Of a stretch of DNA of 64,000 nt, positions 12,401 to 30,893 are shown one piece after another. The stretch is from contig NC_092579.1 of the NCBI RefSeq assembly GCF_037975245.1, forward strand, positions 15,262,178-15,326,177, written 5' to 3'. The notes beneath the pieces are model-generated. The model was not told where the DNA came from, made no database searches, and saw only the letters and a list, made by a program, of their open reading frames with translations. The position numbers were made by a program, and so were the translations under genes. Position 1 is the stretch's first letter. Each line of letters opens with the position of its first letter. The DNA comes from Apostichopus japonicus (lineage: Eukaryota; Echinodermata; Holothuroidea; Aspidochirotida; Stichopodidae).

Positions 12401-13917
12401 TTCATCATTTGCAAGTTTTTATATAATTTTCATCTGTTAAGTAGGAATTTGAATCATCAATTGCTAAGCACCCAAAAAATATAAATAAATACCTGCTTGT
12501 TCAAGATGGGTGATCTATACATACAGATATACACAATAGAAGTACTGTACAGACATACTCACACTCTCAACTTTTGTCCGTTGAGTTTCTTCTTGGAGCC
12601 ATTCATTTTCCTTGCGACTGTCAGGATATTAAGGTAAATAAAACTTACTGATGGAACGAATATAGATCAAAATTTTTGCTTTCCAAATACCAACCAAAGT
12701 GACTGATAATTCAATACAGATATATCAACAGAGCTATCACTGTATGGACAAGCATTTTCTTTGACTTTTAGAAATCTTTAAGCAAATGAAGACTTTTTGG
12801 CGAAGAAAACATTTGGGTATTCTTCAGAGCTTCATAGCATTCACGTTGAACATGGCACATACTTTCACCTAACTCAGCATCTTAGAGGAGGAAGCTAGCT
12901 ACATTCTTAATATCTTTGGACCGGAATTTTAAGTGGAGTTCCACTGAGCAGGAATGTGGGTGGGGGAAGGGGGAATAAGGACTGTAATGTTCCCCTGTGA
13001 GGACATGTTTAAAGTAAATTAAACTTTACTACAGTATATGTGCAAACAAAAAAACAAACAAAATAGTTGCAAACAAGTGCTTTATGGCTTAATTTCATTT
13101 AATAACTCAAGATGAAATTAATGAGAACGGAAAGGATACAGTTCTTCTACACGTCTCTTCACACCATTCAATTCTTCTGTCAGAGTTTCCAGTCTGCAAG
13201 AAACAAGAAAACAGCAAATGCAAATAAAATATGCATACAACAAAGAGCTATATGTTGAGTGGGTGCATGTGTGTGTCATCGAATGCAGCTGTAGGTGAAT
13301 GTGGGAACAGGTTGTTGAGTAAAAAAAAAACATGAAAGTGACTAAACAATTAATAGCTCACACAAGTGTTGAAAAGTTAGGAAGAATTTGGCTAATGATG
13401 TGATAAAAAAAATCCACAGAGCTCTGCAGACACCCCACATTTACATAATGTTATATTTCAGAACTTCCATACTGGACTGGTCAAAAAGAACAACCCTCCT
13501 CCTAGCTAAAGGGATCAAAAAATGTTACCTGTTATTGTAACATGTATCATATGTAGATTATTTTTACCAGCATGTGGTTCTGCTACAAGCTCCCCCCCCC
13601 CCTCCTTCAAATTAAAGGACTTGCTTAATTTCATCTTCCATGATATTTTGCAGATATGTTGAAAGCATAGAATTCATTGCAAATTTAAATAACTTTTCAA
13701 GTCGCTCAGCTCAACTTGGGAAAAATAAATTGAGATAATAATGCTGAGGTTGATGATATTTAATTGCAACTGCAAATTAAAGAATAATAAAATTAAGTCA
13801 TGACTATAAAGCAAATTACTCTTTCTTCAATAAAATTTCCTTCTCGGTTGGTTCTGCTGGGTCTGAGTCATCACCCTTCTTCTTTCCCTTCTTCTTTTTC
13901 TTGGCTTTTGGTGGCAT
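9402..13917 (-). CDS. CCDC166: CCDC166-like coiled-coil protein (DUF4515 type)
   Basis: Seven exons were joined by hand: 13917-13820, 13193-13140, 12617-12563, 11730-11586, 10888-10809, 10452-10276 and 9662-9402. All junctions are in phase, giving 870 nt and 289 residues. Donors are GT-consensus, although exon 2's (GTATCC) is weak. The protein begins MPPKAKKKK with a Lys-rich head and is then almost entirely heptad-like coiled coil. Collinear blocks match vertebrate CCDC166 from memory: YMSYMSKKAHKRQ, then EFKVLREQQIATIEQLEGE, FLTEKREFQRDSQARIQEV, HTTKIKLENRRLRKELLQL and LLREQEYASDLKKI. The human protein is longer, with a low-complexity tail missing here. Cellular role is not established; related DUF4515 proteins include basal-body factors, so a ciliary role is only a guess. 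It lies head-to-head with LSM11, starts 810 bp apart. A related DUF4515 paralogue (for example CCDC121) is the main alternative. Confidence 0.8.
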
Positions 13918-14727
13918 GATGCTCCCAACTTGAGCAACTGCTTCCTCTTTGAAAAGGGTTGAAAGATATCCTAGGCTAAGTTAAGTAGGTATAGCCTATC
14001 TTGCAATTCATCCACAGTTAGGCTACTAAACTAAAAGTTTGGCCGTTTCTGTGCCTGTGAAAAGAATTGCAGAGAAGATACACTTTGGCATTGTAAAGTA
14101 GCTAACACACCAATAAATTACAAGCCAATGCAAGCAATACGCCAATTACTTAGCCTAGCTACGCACGAATTGCATTCAATAACAATACGATTTTGAAATT
14201 CATCCACAGTTAGGCTACTATTAAGTACTATTACTAAACTAAAAGTTGCTATTACTGCCCTCAGTTGTCATATTTAAACATATCGAAAGATGACTTGCTG
14301 GTTTCCCTCTTGACTAATTACCATGAAATCAATTACCGTACTGAAATTAATTACCTTTTCTTGAGAATTATATGACTAGGAATAAGACAGACGTAACACT
14401 AGTAAGAGCTGAAATCGTGAAAACATTGGCTAGGCTGGCATGGATTGATTGACTCGGCGTCTGCTGTTACTAGGTTGCAGCACAGAACTATATCACATTT
14501 CTGTGGGTGTTTGCCTAGAGTAGATCAAGTTGCCAGATTTTTTGTAATAACTATTACATCGGTTCAACGTTGTTAAAAAAAAGCATCAATGAAAAGGAGA
14601 CAAAATAAAAATATATTTCGAGGGTTTCAGTGATATGGCAAAGTCATAACTGTTTATTTCTGAAATAGTGTGAAAAAATGTTAGCCTTGGTCTACCGTTA
14701 CGTAGGCTACTTGGCCCCATATTAAAA
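13918..14727. promoter_or_regulatory. Bidirectional promoter interval, CCDC166-like / LSM11
   Basis: These 810 bp separate two divergent start codons, so both promoters must lie here or overlap the first exons. No TATA box stands out. The interval and the start of LSM11 intron 1 are enriched for TAGGC/GCCTA words (for example TAGCCTAGCTACGC near 14150 and TACGTAGGCTAC near 14700). A direct repeat containing CATCCACAGTTAGGCTACTA occurs near 14008 and 14202. Divergent arrangement is seen directly; shared regulation is inference. Confidence 0.55.
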
Positions 14728-21926
<7,199 letters not shown>

Positions 21927-22943
21927 CACCTGTGTAGAGAAGCTGTGATGGTGCATTGTTGGATTCAGGGACACGTCAGAAAACGAGGATGTGAGAGAAC
22001 GGCGGAAGGTTCACTCGAAGGAGAAACACCAAAATGAGAGAGAGAGAGAGATGTGAAGGCTACCAATACATATCGGTGACTGGTGTTCACTTTGGTAGGC
22101 TAAATGTGACATTGACACAGTGGAGATATGACAATAGCATTTACAGGGTGCTAGGCCTATAGAAACATTGACACAGTGGAGATGTGATGTGTTCCTTTGA
22201 CAGCGGACGCCGAGTATTAACTCTGTTTACTTATTAAGTTGTCTTCAACACCAGTCTTTAGCGTCTCCAACATCAGGGATTCCAAGTTGGTGAAAGGTAT
22301 CATGTTGTTTTGTTGTAGTGATAGGTGTAATGTAGAGTGTGCAACCATTGGGATGCATTGTTTTTTTTTTTTTGCTGTGCACTTACTATTGTATAACCAA
22401 TAAGGTGTCCTGTTCATGTATGACCTCTTTAGCAATTTGAAGGCTAAAATCATCAGAATGCTGTTCAAAACATTATCAACTACAATTTCATCAAACAGTT
22501 GACTTTTAGTTCTGTTACTTCGGTGAAAACTGCACTATACTTTCGACAAGATTTTAAATTTTAATCAATTAAAAAATTAAGTTGTGAAATACTAAACTGT
22601 TTTTCATCAGGGGAAATAGCCTCCTACCATGATTAATAAGTATGTTAAATCAGAACGAATGAAAGTTATTGCAATGAAGTACCTCTTGTCTAAGAGTGTC
22701 ATTCCATCACAAGAAATGGTTAAGTATTCTTCAGTATCCAACACAGTAGTACATGGGTGCTTCTTATTAAAAAAAAAATTGTTTGTTAAAATTTAAGCTT
22801 TCAAGCTAGTGGTTGGATAGTAATTGAAGTTAGTCACTTTTTTTACCGCGATGGTTTTTTCAAGAATCAGTTTCTTTGAATTTTTAAATATAACGTCTTA
22901 TTTTTACTATTTATCTGTGAAATCTTACCTGAGTTTTTCAACA

Positions 22944-22949
22944 AATAAA
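22944..22949 (+). terminator. Possible LSM11 poly(A) signal
   Basis: AATAAA about 1 kb after the LSM11 stop codon. It is plausible for the 3' UTR but unconfirmed, as AATAAA is common in AT-rich DNA. Confidence 0.3.
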
Positions 22950-23149
22950 AATTTTCCAATCCGAAAATGTTTTTATTTCATTAAATACTTTTCATGAAAC
23001 TTGCTTCCACCAGAAGACTTTAAACAGAATGCAAAAATGCATTGAAGTTTCGACTACTTCAATAGACTTCTGCTTATTTACCAGAAACAGCTATAAATAT
23101 ATAAATGTCCTGATTTCTACCATGTGATACGCTATCATGTTGAAATGGT

Positions 23150-23575
23150 TTCCAGAGTTTGACTGCTGGTGACCCAGATGACCTTTGACCTCTTCCAAAA
23201 GCAATTGAGTTTTTCAATATAACGCATCCGCATGCCACTTACAAACAATCTCCATGCTTCCTTACCTGAGATATAATGTTTACAAGGTTTTCAGTGTTTG
23301 ATATCTGGTGACCTCAGATTACCTTTAACCTCCACGTTAAACAATAAACTTTTTCTCTATATGATCAACGCACATGCCAAGTATAACAAGATTACCACAA
23401 TTTGACCCCAGGTAATGCCAAATGACCTTTGATCTCCACCAAAAATAATAAGGGGCTTGAACTAAACGTGTTACAATTACGTACTTAATATGAGATTAGT
23501 TCAAGCTTTCCTTCATGAGATATCGTGTTTACATGTTTTCACAATTTGACCTCTGGTGACCCCAAATGACATTAT
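23150..23575. repeat. Divergent tandem repeat with TGACCTTTGACCTC motif
   Basis: About four diverged units begin near 23155, 23294, 23397 and 23541. Each has TTTGAC..CTGGTGACC followed by (A)GATGACCTTTGACCTC and CACC/CAAAA. Spacing is roughly 100-145 bp. Confidence 0.65.
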
Positions 23576-23587
23576 GAATAACAAATG

Positions 23588-23765
23588 TTTGAAATCGCGT
23601 ATCACTGGCAAGCAGAGCCGTATATACGGCTCTGCTGGCAAGATGCGTCGAGCGCCCTCTATCGCCCTCTTCTTTCGCTCAGTTTGCAACTTCAGAAGAA
23701 CAATAGAAAACCGAAAAACTTTTTTGAAGAACAAAGCAGTCTCAAACCTGTTTTTGAGAGCCAAT
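23588..23765 (+). repeat. Dispersed repeat, copy 1 (with insertion)
   Basis: Sequence from TTTGAAATCGCGTAT through AAGATGCGTCGAGCGCCCTC to AAAGCAGTCTCAAACC matches the reverse complement of 37280-37412. Copy 1 differs by a 30-bp insertion at 23613-23642. No protein is encoded; the class (SINE or MITE) is unknown. Confidence 0.8.
23605..23642. mobile_element. 22-bp palindrome with 8-bp target duplication
   Basis: A perfect palindrome at 23613-23634 (arm CAGAGCCGTAT and its exact complement) is flanked on both sides by CTGGCAAG (23605-23612, 23635-23642). The other copy of the host repeat (minus strand near 37388-37405) has a single CTGGCAAG and no palindrome, so the uninterrupted site is visible. 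An 8-bp duplication and CAG...CTG termini fit hAT transposition. Confidence 0.75.
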
Positions 23766-24289
23766 CAGAATCGAGGAAATAATTTCAGCGTCAGCTCAGT
23801 TTGGGAAAAAAATATTCGCGTATAATATTCGGGTAATGCTATATTGGTCATTAAAACAACTTTTGTGACGAGATTCGGGGCGAACTCAATACATTATCTT
23901 GACCAACATATTTAATGACGTTAGGCTTATGTTATGAGACCATTTGAATTGTTTCGTTGTAAATGTAATGATTTCAAATGGATATGCATCTAGCATGTCA
24001 TTGTTAGTTTATCTTCGATCAGACGTACACGGTCGTGGTCAAAGGTTAAGCTAAGGAGCGCGAATTATGATCTGTAAAGGTTGCACGACCAGTGCAGTTC
24101 GCTTCCTGGCAGCCGTTGGCTAAAAATTCATACGTAATTGTAATTTGAAGCCTATTCTGTATGGGGCGTAACTGCCAAAGAATGTGAATGGCAGATAAAT
24201 TCACCAGCTCGAAGGTTGTTCATTAGTTTTGTGGAGCAAGATAGTACTTCGCATTGTTTGAGTCAGCGAGCGTGAGAAATTAGGCTAGC

Positions 24290-24560
24290 CTATCATATAA
24301 TAGTTTAGCTTAGGCCTAACGATAGGCTAGCTCACGTAGGCTCTAGCGTCTATAGTAAGTTGGAATGCTAACCTAGGCCTAATATGATATTCACTAGACA
24401 ATTTACGTAAGTAAAGTAAGTCACTTTATATCTTCCGACAAAATACTAGACCTAGCTGGTTGGGCCTAATTACTTTCTGGTTAAGGCTACAGTTAGGCTA
24501 GGCCTAACCAATTAGGCCCTAGGCCTAATTGTCTTTAAATTCCTACCAGAGTAGCCTACC
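24290..24560. promoter_or_regulatory. TAGGC/GCCTA-rich island, possible orphan promoter
   Basis: Dense TAGGCTAG, TAGGCCTAA and AGGCCTAG words resemble those near the starts of LSM11 and DAGLB in this window. GTAAGTT near 24354 and GTAAGTAAAG near 24405 could be first-exon donors. No matching coding exon was recognised. Confidence 0.3.
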
Positions 24561-26640
24561 ATAGAGGCTATGCCATCTAGCACTTAACAACAGAAACACA
24601 TCCTCAAGAAACTAACTCGCAGCCGGACAAATTAGCTTAGGATGAAAACTCTCTCTTTGCTTTTTTTCCCCCCATCATGACAGGCAAGGCCGACTCCTGT
24701 TAGATATTTAATTATTTTTAGGGGTTGAAACCAACGTTTTTCAGGGGAGGATTGAAAGACGGCTTGGCTATGGAAAGAATTAATATAGGTAGTGAAGCTA
24801 CTATACGTATGTAGTAAATGTATCTTGTGATTAAGGAGAGTTTGGTAAAAGAAAGGAACATATTTCAAAGAGATACTTGTAGTAATTGAAGAAACTGGTA
24901 AATGGAAAACAACGATTTTAGGGGAGGAACCAAGGAAGGCATACCTATCTATAGGCTAAATTTTCTATGTAATTTCATTCCCACAATGAATGCCATAGAA
25001 GCAAACAACCCATTACCACTATGAATTCCACGCATGTAAATTACCCCATGTTCGCATGCAATCCTACGCAGACAATCCGGCCTGTTCACAAACACTTTTT
25101 ATCTTCCAATCACTGAACAATTACGGTTGTAACTTACACAAGTAAGGTACCTGGTCACATTTTCTATTTATTATTATTAAACCGAATTCAAACTTTGCTA
25201 AGTCGACCTCTCATTGTTGAGTAATTGTCTTTAATTTGGTTTTTAATTTGAAATCATTGAAAGTTGTGAGGAACACAACTCATGGTAAACACACATTAAG
25301 AGTATTGAGAGATAAGTACAATATATAGCATCTCTGTCCTTGTTGATATAGAATATTATTACACAGACCTGCTTTAAGTCCTAGAAGCCTATGAAGGTTT
25401 CATGAATATACCAATATGTTGTTGGTACTTGTGTAAGGCTGAAAAGCCAGTTTTCATCTTCGCTAAGTGTACATGATGTTGTAGCTTAAGTGTCGGTCCT
25501 TATTTCACTTGGTCAAGTTTCTTGTTTCAAGAATGTTTATTTCAGAAATTTTTCAATTTTCCAGTTATTCATGAATGTGCTTGCTAAGTTTGTTTAAACT
25601 ACTGTAGTACATGCTCTCAAAATTGTTTGGCTGATGAAATTTTCTCCAAAATATATTGAACTTATTCCTTACTATTGGCTTGACCATTATAGCCAACAAT
25701 GTACATCAAAGGAAGTTTTGGCATTTTATGAAGTATTCCATAGGTTTGATAGCAATGTCTAGTAAGGTTCATTAATGAGTCATATTGCAAGTATTAAAAA
25801 TAAACAGGCACTTAGTAACAAAAAGAGGTTCAGTTTATTCATGTTTGTAAACATTCATCGGAAAGGTATCTGCATACGCAAACTGGAAGATGATCTTATG
25901 TAAAACTACTAAAAAAAAACTACTAAAATTTATTTCACACCAGAGGTATATATATATACATATTGCTTTTATATTACAGCATTGCATTGCATTGCATTGG
26001 CAACAGCATTGCATTGGCCACACAGATTCACAAGAAGACTCCATGAACTGTGACTGTAACATCCTGCTGGAGGTCTGAGACATTGAAGATTCTGTAATGC
26101 TTCTGTTTGGGTATGCAGTTTACTATACAGTGTAGTAAAACAGAATTATTTAAGCTCTGGTATTCGTTTCCTTTATTTCTGCCATAAAACCACAATGATA
26201 TACATAGTTTATACATAGTTACATCAATGAGGCAGCAGTCAGGGTTGTTTAGGAAGTCAGGGGGAGGGAGGAAGGGAGGGAGTTTATAAAAATGAGTCTA
26301 GTTGCAATGTCTATCTGCTTTCCATGATATGAAGTCTTCTTATCTTTTACAATACTGTCTCAGGTGAAAGAAGAAGATGAAGAAAATGGAAGGAAAAGTG
26401 TGAGTCTTGGATGTCTGTAATGAAGCTGGATCAGGTTTAGAACAAGGGGTTGAAATATCATAATCTTCACCAAATACGAGAAGATCCTTCAAGCCTGTCC
26501 TCTACAGAGAGATCTGGAAGTGTTATCTGGAGGTGATTTAACAGAAATTGGAGAAAAAGTAAGATTCAAGGGAAACATCAGTGTGAGCCAGTATCATAAA
26601 CATCAGTCTTGTCCTCTCAACAGTAAATTGTTGTCAAGAT
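24561..26640. other. Gene-free stretch
   Basis: No conserved protein was found. A CATTG microsatellite-like run lies at 25979-26016. Possible small exon-like segments near 26030-26080 and 26366-26400 have splice-like borders, but neither matches a known protein or clearly joins the SRP68 exons at 29339. Confidence 0.4.
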
Positions 26641-26642
26641 CA

Positions 26643-26936
26643 GTGCTAAATGTAGGAAACACGGTGCCTTAGCCTGTTGGAACCAGTCTGTAATTGGTGT
26701 GGTGTGTTTTTGTGCTAAACCTACGAGACACGGTGCCTTAGAATGTTGGAACCAGTCGGTATTCGGTGTGGTCTGTTTTTGTGCTAAATGTAGGAGACAT
26801 GGTGCCTTAGCCTGTTGGAACCAGAAGGTATTTGGTGTGGTCTGTTTTTGTGCTAAATGTCCGAGATATGGTGCCTTAGCTTGTTGGAACCAGTCGGTAT
26901 TCGGTGTGGTCTGTTTTTGTGATCTCCCCAGATCCA
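26643..26936. repeat. 69-bp minisatellite, about 4.2 copies
   Basis: GGTGCCTTAG...TGTTGGAACCAG recurs at 26663, 26732, 26801 and 26870, exactly 69 bp apart, followed by GGTGTGGTCTGTTTTTGTG. Because 69 is a multiple of three, open frames run through it on both strands, but they are only repeats of a 23-residue unit. It ends where the Jockey-like copy begins. Confidence 0.95.
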
Positions 26937-29110
26937 ACTCTAAAAACCCAAATTAACCAATAAATAGACAAATATCGGCGGTCGACCAAAACCGAGTCCA
27001 AAACAAATGCGATTCAATCATTAATTACAAAAACCCAAAACACTTTTGGAAAAATTTAAAAAATATCATAAACCCATTACAATGCCAAACATAGGTAATA
27101 CAGACCAATGTCTTTGAGATAAAGTAGGTAACCTGATCACAAAAACTCAAGACCAAATAAAGCTTATTGAATCGTACTTTAAAACTATATTCAATATCTT
27201 AGATGGCCCCCCATACGATATCAGCTTTAAACATGAAATAGACCGTACAATAATCAGTAATGCAACCAGCTTTATCCCTGACTTCTAAGGATGTCTCAAC
27301 AAAAACATCCCTCTACTCAAAGAAACAGATATAAATGATTGGTATAGTGCCACTAAATATGCAAAAATGCCTCCTCCCCTTGTCTTGACAACGTAAATGA
27401 CCTAATGCTAAAAGATTCCCCTCATTCGGCCTCCGATATTCATTAACTCTCATATTTTGCCATTATTTAACAAACTCCTTAGACTGGGTTATTTCCCAAC
27501 CCTGTGGAAATCCGCCAAAATGATTTTAATACTGAAACTAAGTAAAGAAACACCAAACTTCAAACTATCGACCAATTAGTCTCCTACCAGCCCTACGTAA
27601 GATTTTCGAAAGAATTATAGATAGCCGCACCAGAACCCACCTAGAGCAAAATAATCACTTTGCCCGTATCAATCAGGCTAATTCCACGCACGCAAATCTA
27701 CAATAAACCAAACTTTTCGCCTTTCCGAAGAAATTTGCATCGGCTTCATAAAAAAACATGATACCACTGCCCTCTTCCTTGATGCCGAAAAGCTTGGCGT
27801 TCGACAAAACTTGGCACAACGCCATAAGAATTTTACTACTTAACTTTAATCTCCCCTCCAACTACACCAGACTTCTTTCCTCTTTCCTTAGTGAGCACAA
27901 CACAAACATATGCTACAAAAACCAACATTCAAAACCTTTTCCACTTCGTGCAGGTACTCCACAGGGCGCTGTTCTCAGCCCCCTCCCCTACACCGTATTT
28001 GTTAATGATTTGAACATCCCCCCTCTATCTAAATGCAACTATAGTCAGTACACTGACAACATAGCCATTTGGAGCACCAGTAAAGATATCAAAATGACTA
28101 AATACTAAAAAAGCAATTACCCATCTGGAAAATTGGTGCTCGATGTGGAGAACAAAAATATATCCCTCAAAATCTAACCTAGCCAATTTCTCCATGATAA
28201 ACTCAAAATACCATAACCATATTTCCAAAATTAATCTTTTCAACACCTCAATCACTGCTACTCCTGATGCAACCTTCCTTGGTACCACTTTCGATAGCAA
28301 ATCATCGTTTAATCTACATTGAAACAGAACTGCAGGACGCTGCTGGTTCCAACTTAAATCCATTCAAATCCTCTCACATAAATATAACTTCCCTCCGAAA
28401 ACAATTATCCAAATCTATAAATCCAAAGTAAAACCGATTCTCAGTTACGGGAGCATCTCCCTGCTTACCATCTCTAATCCCAATAAACAAATTTTAAACA
28501 TAATCCACACCACAGCTTATCGACTCGCACTCAAAATCCCTACCTATATTGCTACTTTGTACGTTCTCCGTGCAGGAAACACAAAATCTACTTTCACCCG
28601 ACTTGAAGAATTCAACACCAAGTTATACAAAAACAACCTCGAGTCTCAAAGTCTCATTCCATTAAAAAAATCCTTTCCTAAATGGGTCTAGGCCCCGACT
28701 CCCAAGTATCCTTATACAGAAAAAAACAAACAACTCCAACATTGATTAAAACATAAAGTAGCAACCACTCCCTTACCAAACAATAGAAACCACAACCACT
28801 CCCTACCCAAACAATAGAAACCACTCCGTCTCCACAATCCTCAGTACTTAAAAAATTCCTCTCCTTTAGAAATCCCTCCCTAATTGGCTCTTCGACTCCG
28901 ACCTCAGGTATGATTATGGCTATCCTGTCCAATGTAAATATATAAGACCTCATTTACCAGCAATTCCCTGACTGAACATAGACAACTTTTCCAAGAAAAA
29001 AAAAAAAATGTCTATTCTATAAAAACAAACTTATTATCCCCCGTAGGACCTCTCGCCAGGTCGACCAGGGGTTAAACTCCTTTTGATTCGATATCAACAA
29101 CAACAAAATC
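26921..29110 (+). mobile_element. Jockey-like non-LTR retrotransposon, 5'-truncated, decayed
   Basis: The plus strand carries a broken endonuclease/RT ORF. Readable blocks include LIESYFKTIFNILDGPPYDI, INSHILPLFNKLLRLGYFP, STINQTFRLSEEICIGF, DAEK...WHNAIRILLLNFNLPS, AGTPQGAVLSPLPYTVFVND and QYTDNIAIWS. The last is the YxDD box with its final Asp changed to Asn. Many stops and shifts break it. C-terminal blocks (IPTYIATLYVLRAGN) lie near 28540. The 3' end is near CAACAACAACAAAATC. The 5' end abuts the 69-bp minisatellite. A second copy is at 36095-37115. Confidence 0.85.
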
Positions 29111-29338
29111 AAAGCTTTTACTCGAATTAAAAAAAAATGTAACCAATTTCATTTCATTTATTTATTTTTGTTCTATCTTAACATAAGTATGACATATCAC
29201 ATAGAATGAGATAAGAAACAAAACTTGTGAAAGGAAGTGTACTAAAAAACCCTATAGGGCTTGTCAGGTAGTGACAGTCCCTAAAAAACTTAATGTGGAA
29301 GACATCATGATTAGATTTTGGTTTCATTTAATCAATAG

Positions 29339-30893
29339 GTGGAGGTAAAGGGATTGGACACTCTTGCGCAAGATATCAACGGCTTGAAGTACGCTGCTCA
29401 GGCGGCATCCATTCTAGGTATGTACTTATAATAATATAATAATAATCATAATAATAATAATAATCAATTTACTGTGTTTGGAAAGAAACTTTTGCTGCTT
29501 TGGATGAAGATTAAGGATTCTTGTTTTTCAAAAGGCAAATTGCAAGATGGACTATTTATGAAAGGATGAATTCCAAAAAATTAAGGATAGAAATTGGGTG
29601 GGGGGAGGGGCGAATCAGGCAGAGACCATTCATGCTACTACCCTGTTAATTTTGTGTAGGACCCTGGTTAATTTAAAAGGAAGAAATCCCTTTAGTACCC
29701 TTGAGTTTCTGAAAGGTTTCTTTGGGATAATGGTGGAGAGACATATTGATGTTCTCTTTTGGGTCTGATTGTCAGGAAACTGCAGATTATACTGCCGAGT
29801 CCATTTGGAACCTGGGAATTGAACCCTGCTACTGGAACAAATGTATTCCATCAGAGCATAGACAATGATTCAGAGAAATATGGCCTTTATATTAATAATC
29901 TGTTGTTTTCTTTCCCAAATTTTTCTCTTTGGTTAAACAATGAGTGAAAAGATTCATTTGGTTGAAAACAGCACCGCCCTTTTTCACCCCCTTTTTTTTT
30001 GGAGGGGGGGAAGACCTATTAGCCCTTAGGGTCTGAAAATACTACAATAGGATTATTGTGGTGGAAAGGACAAGCAACAGTTATTTTTGCTTGTAGCTGA
30101 ATGTATGATGTCCAGGGATCACAAGGAAGTATCAAAAGCCCGATCAAAAATGCTGTTTTTTTGTACTATTGAAATTTGTCAGAATAAAGAAATTGAAAGC
30201 CAAAATATAAAGAGTTTATCTGGCCTTGTAGTCTGCGATTGAACCAGTCTCTGTCTTCTACAATTAATAGAAACTGGGTATCCATTTCTGTTTGTGACAG
30301 CAACAACAAAATATGACTGCAAATTAACAAGTTGTAAACTTTCTCTATTCAGGGATTCGAATCTTAAATTCCACTCGAATATACCCCCCCTACTTATGAA
30401 CTGTCACGTAGCTCAAGGTGACAAACTTACGACAATGATGAGAAAAGTTCTTAATTCAATGACGTTTCTCACAGTTAATTGAATTGACTTCTCCCACCCT
30501 CCGGATTTTCCTCACCCATAGAAAATACCCTCCACCCAAGAATACTTTAAAAAAAAAAAAAAGGCCATGGCTTACCAAGAACCTCTCTGCGTTCATTTTT
30601 CAGATTCCAATGAACCTTCCATCAGCAAAGGAATGGCGCAACTTGGTCTGAAGGACAATCGACCGCTGGCTTGACCAGTACAACCCAACCAGCCGGACCT
30701 GGCCACCAAGCTCAACTTCACCGCATTCCCACCGAACTTTAAGCCGTCACTGTGCAAACTGCTCTTCTTTGACATAGCTCTGAACCATATAGAGTTACCC
30801 TCCTTGGACGAGAAACTGGAACAGAATAAATCGGCCACGTAGGGGGGTCTGGGTGGGTTCCTGCATGGATGGTGGAGCGGGGGTGAAGAGTAA
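29339..30893 (+). pseudogene. SRP68: SRP68 last two exons, with in-frame stops
   Basis: The exon at 29339-29417 (good AG and GTATGT sites) encodes VEVKGLDTLAQDINGLKYAA...ASIL. It joins in phase to 30604 onward: DSNEPSISKGMAQLGLKDN, RPLA, a TGA at 30672, then QPDLATKLNFTAFPPNF, KPSLCKLLFFDIALNHIELP and SLDEKLEQNKSAT, a TAG at 30840, then GGLGGFLHGWWSGGEE and TAA at 30891. This matches the C-terminal end of signal recognition particle subunit SRP68, including its Gly/aromatic tail, which here follows the second stop. Near the TGA an alternative frame reads LDQYNP, so a small deletion plus frameshift is an alternative to a plain nonsense change. The remaining roughly 85-90% of SRP68 is absent from the window, and a retrotransposon lies just upstream. 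It is either a pseudogene fragment or a real 3' end with sequence errors. Confidence 0.7.

Noticed and set aside
26617-26956. Open frames on both strands near 26.7 kb as a repeat protein gene
   Set aside because: They arise from the 69-bp minisatellite, with no splice or start context.
30672-30674. SRP68 TGA read as selenocysteine
   Set aside because: SRP68 has no selenoprotein tradition, a second stop (TAG) follows, and a small indel near the TGA explains the local sequence at least as well.
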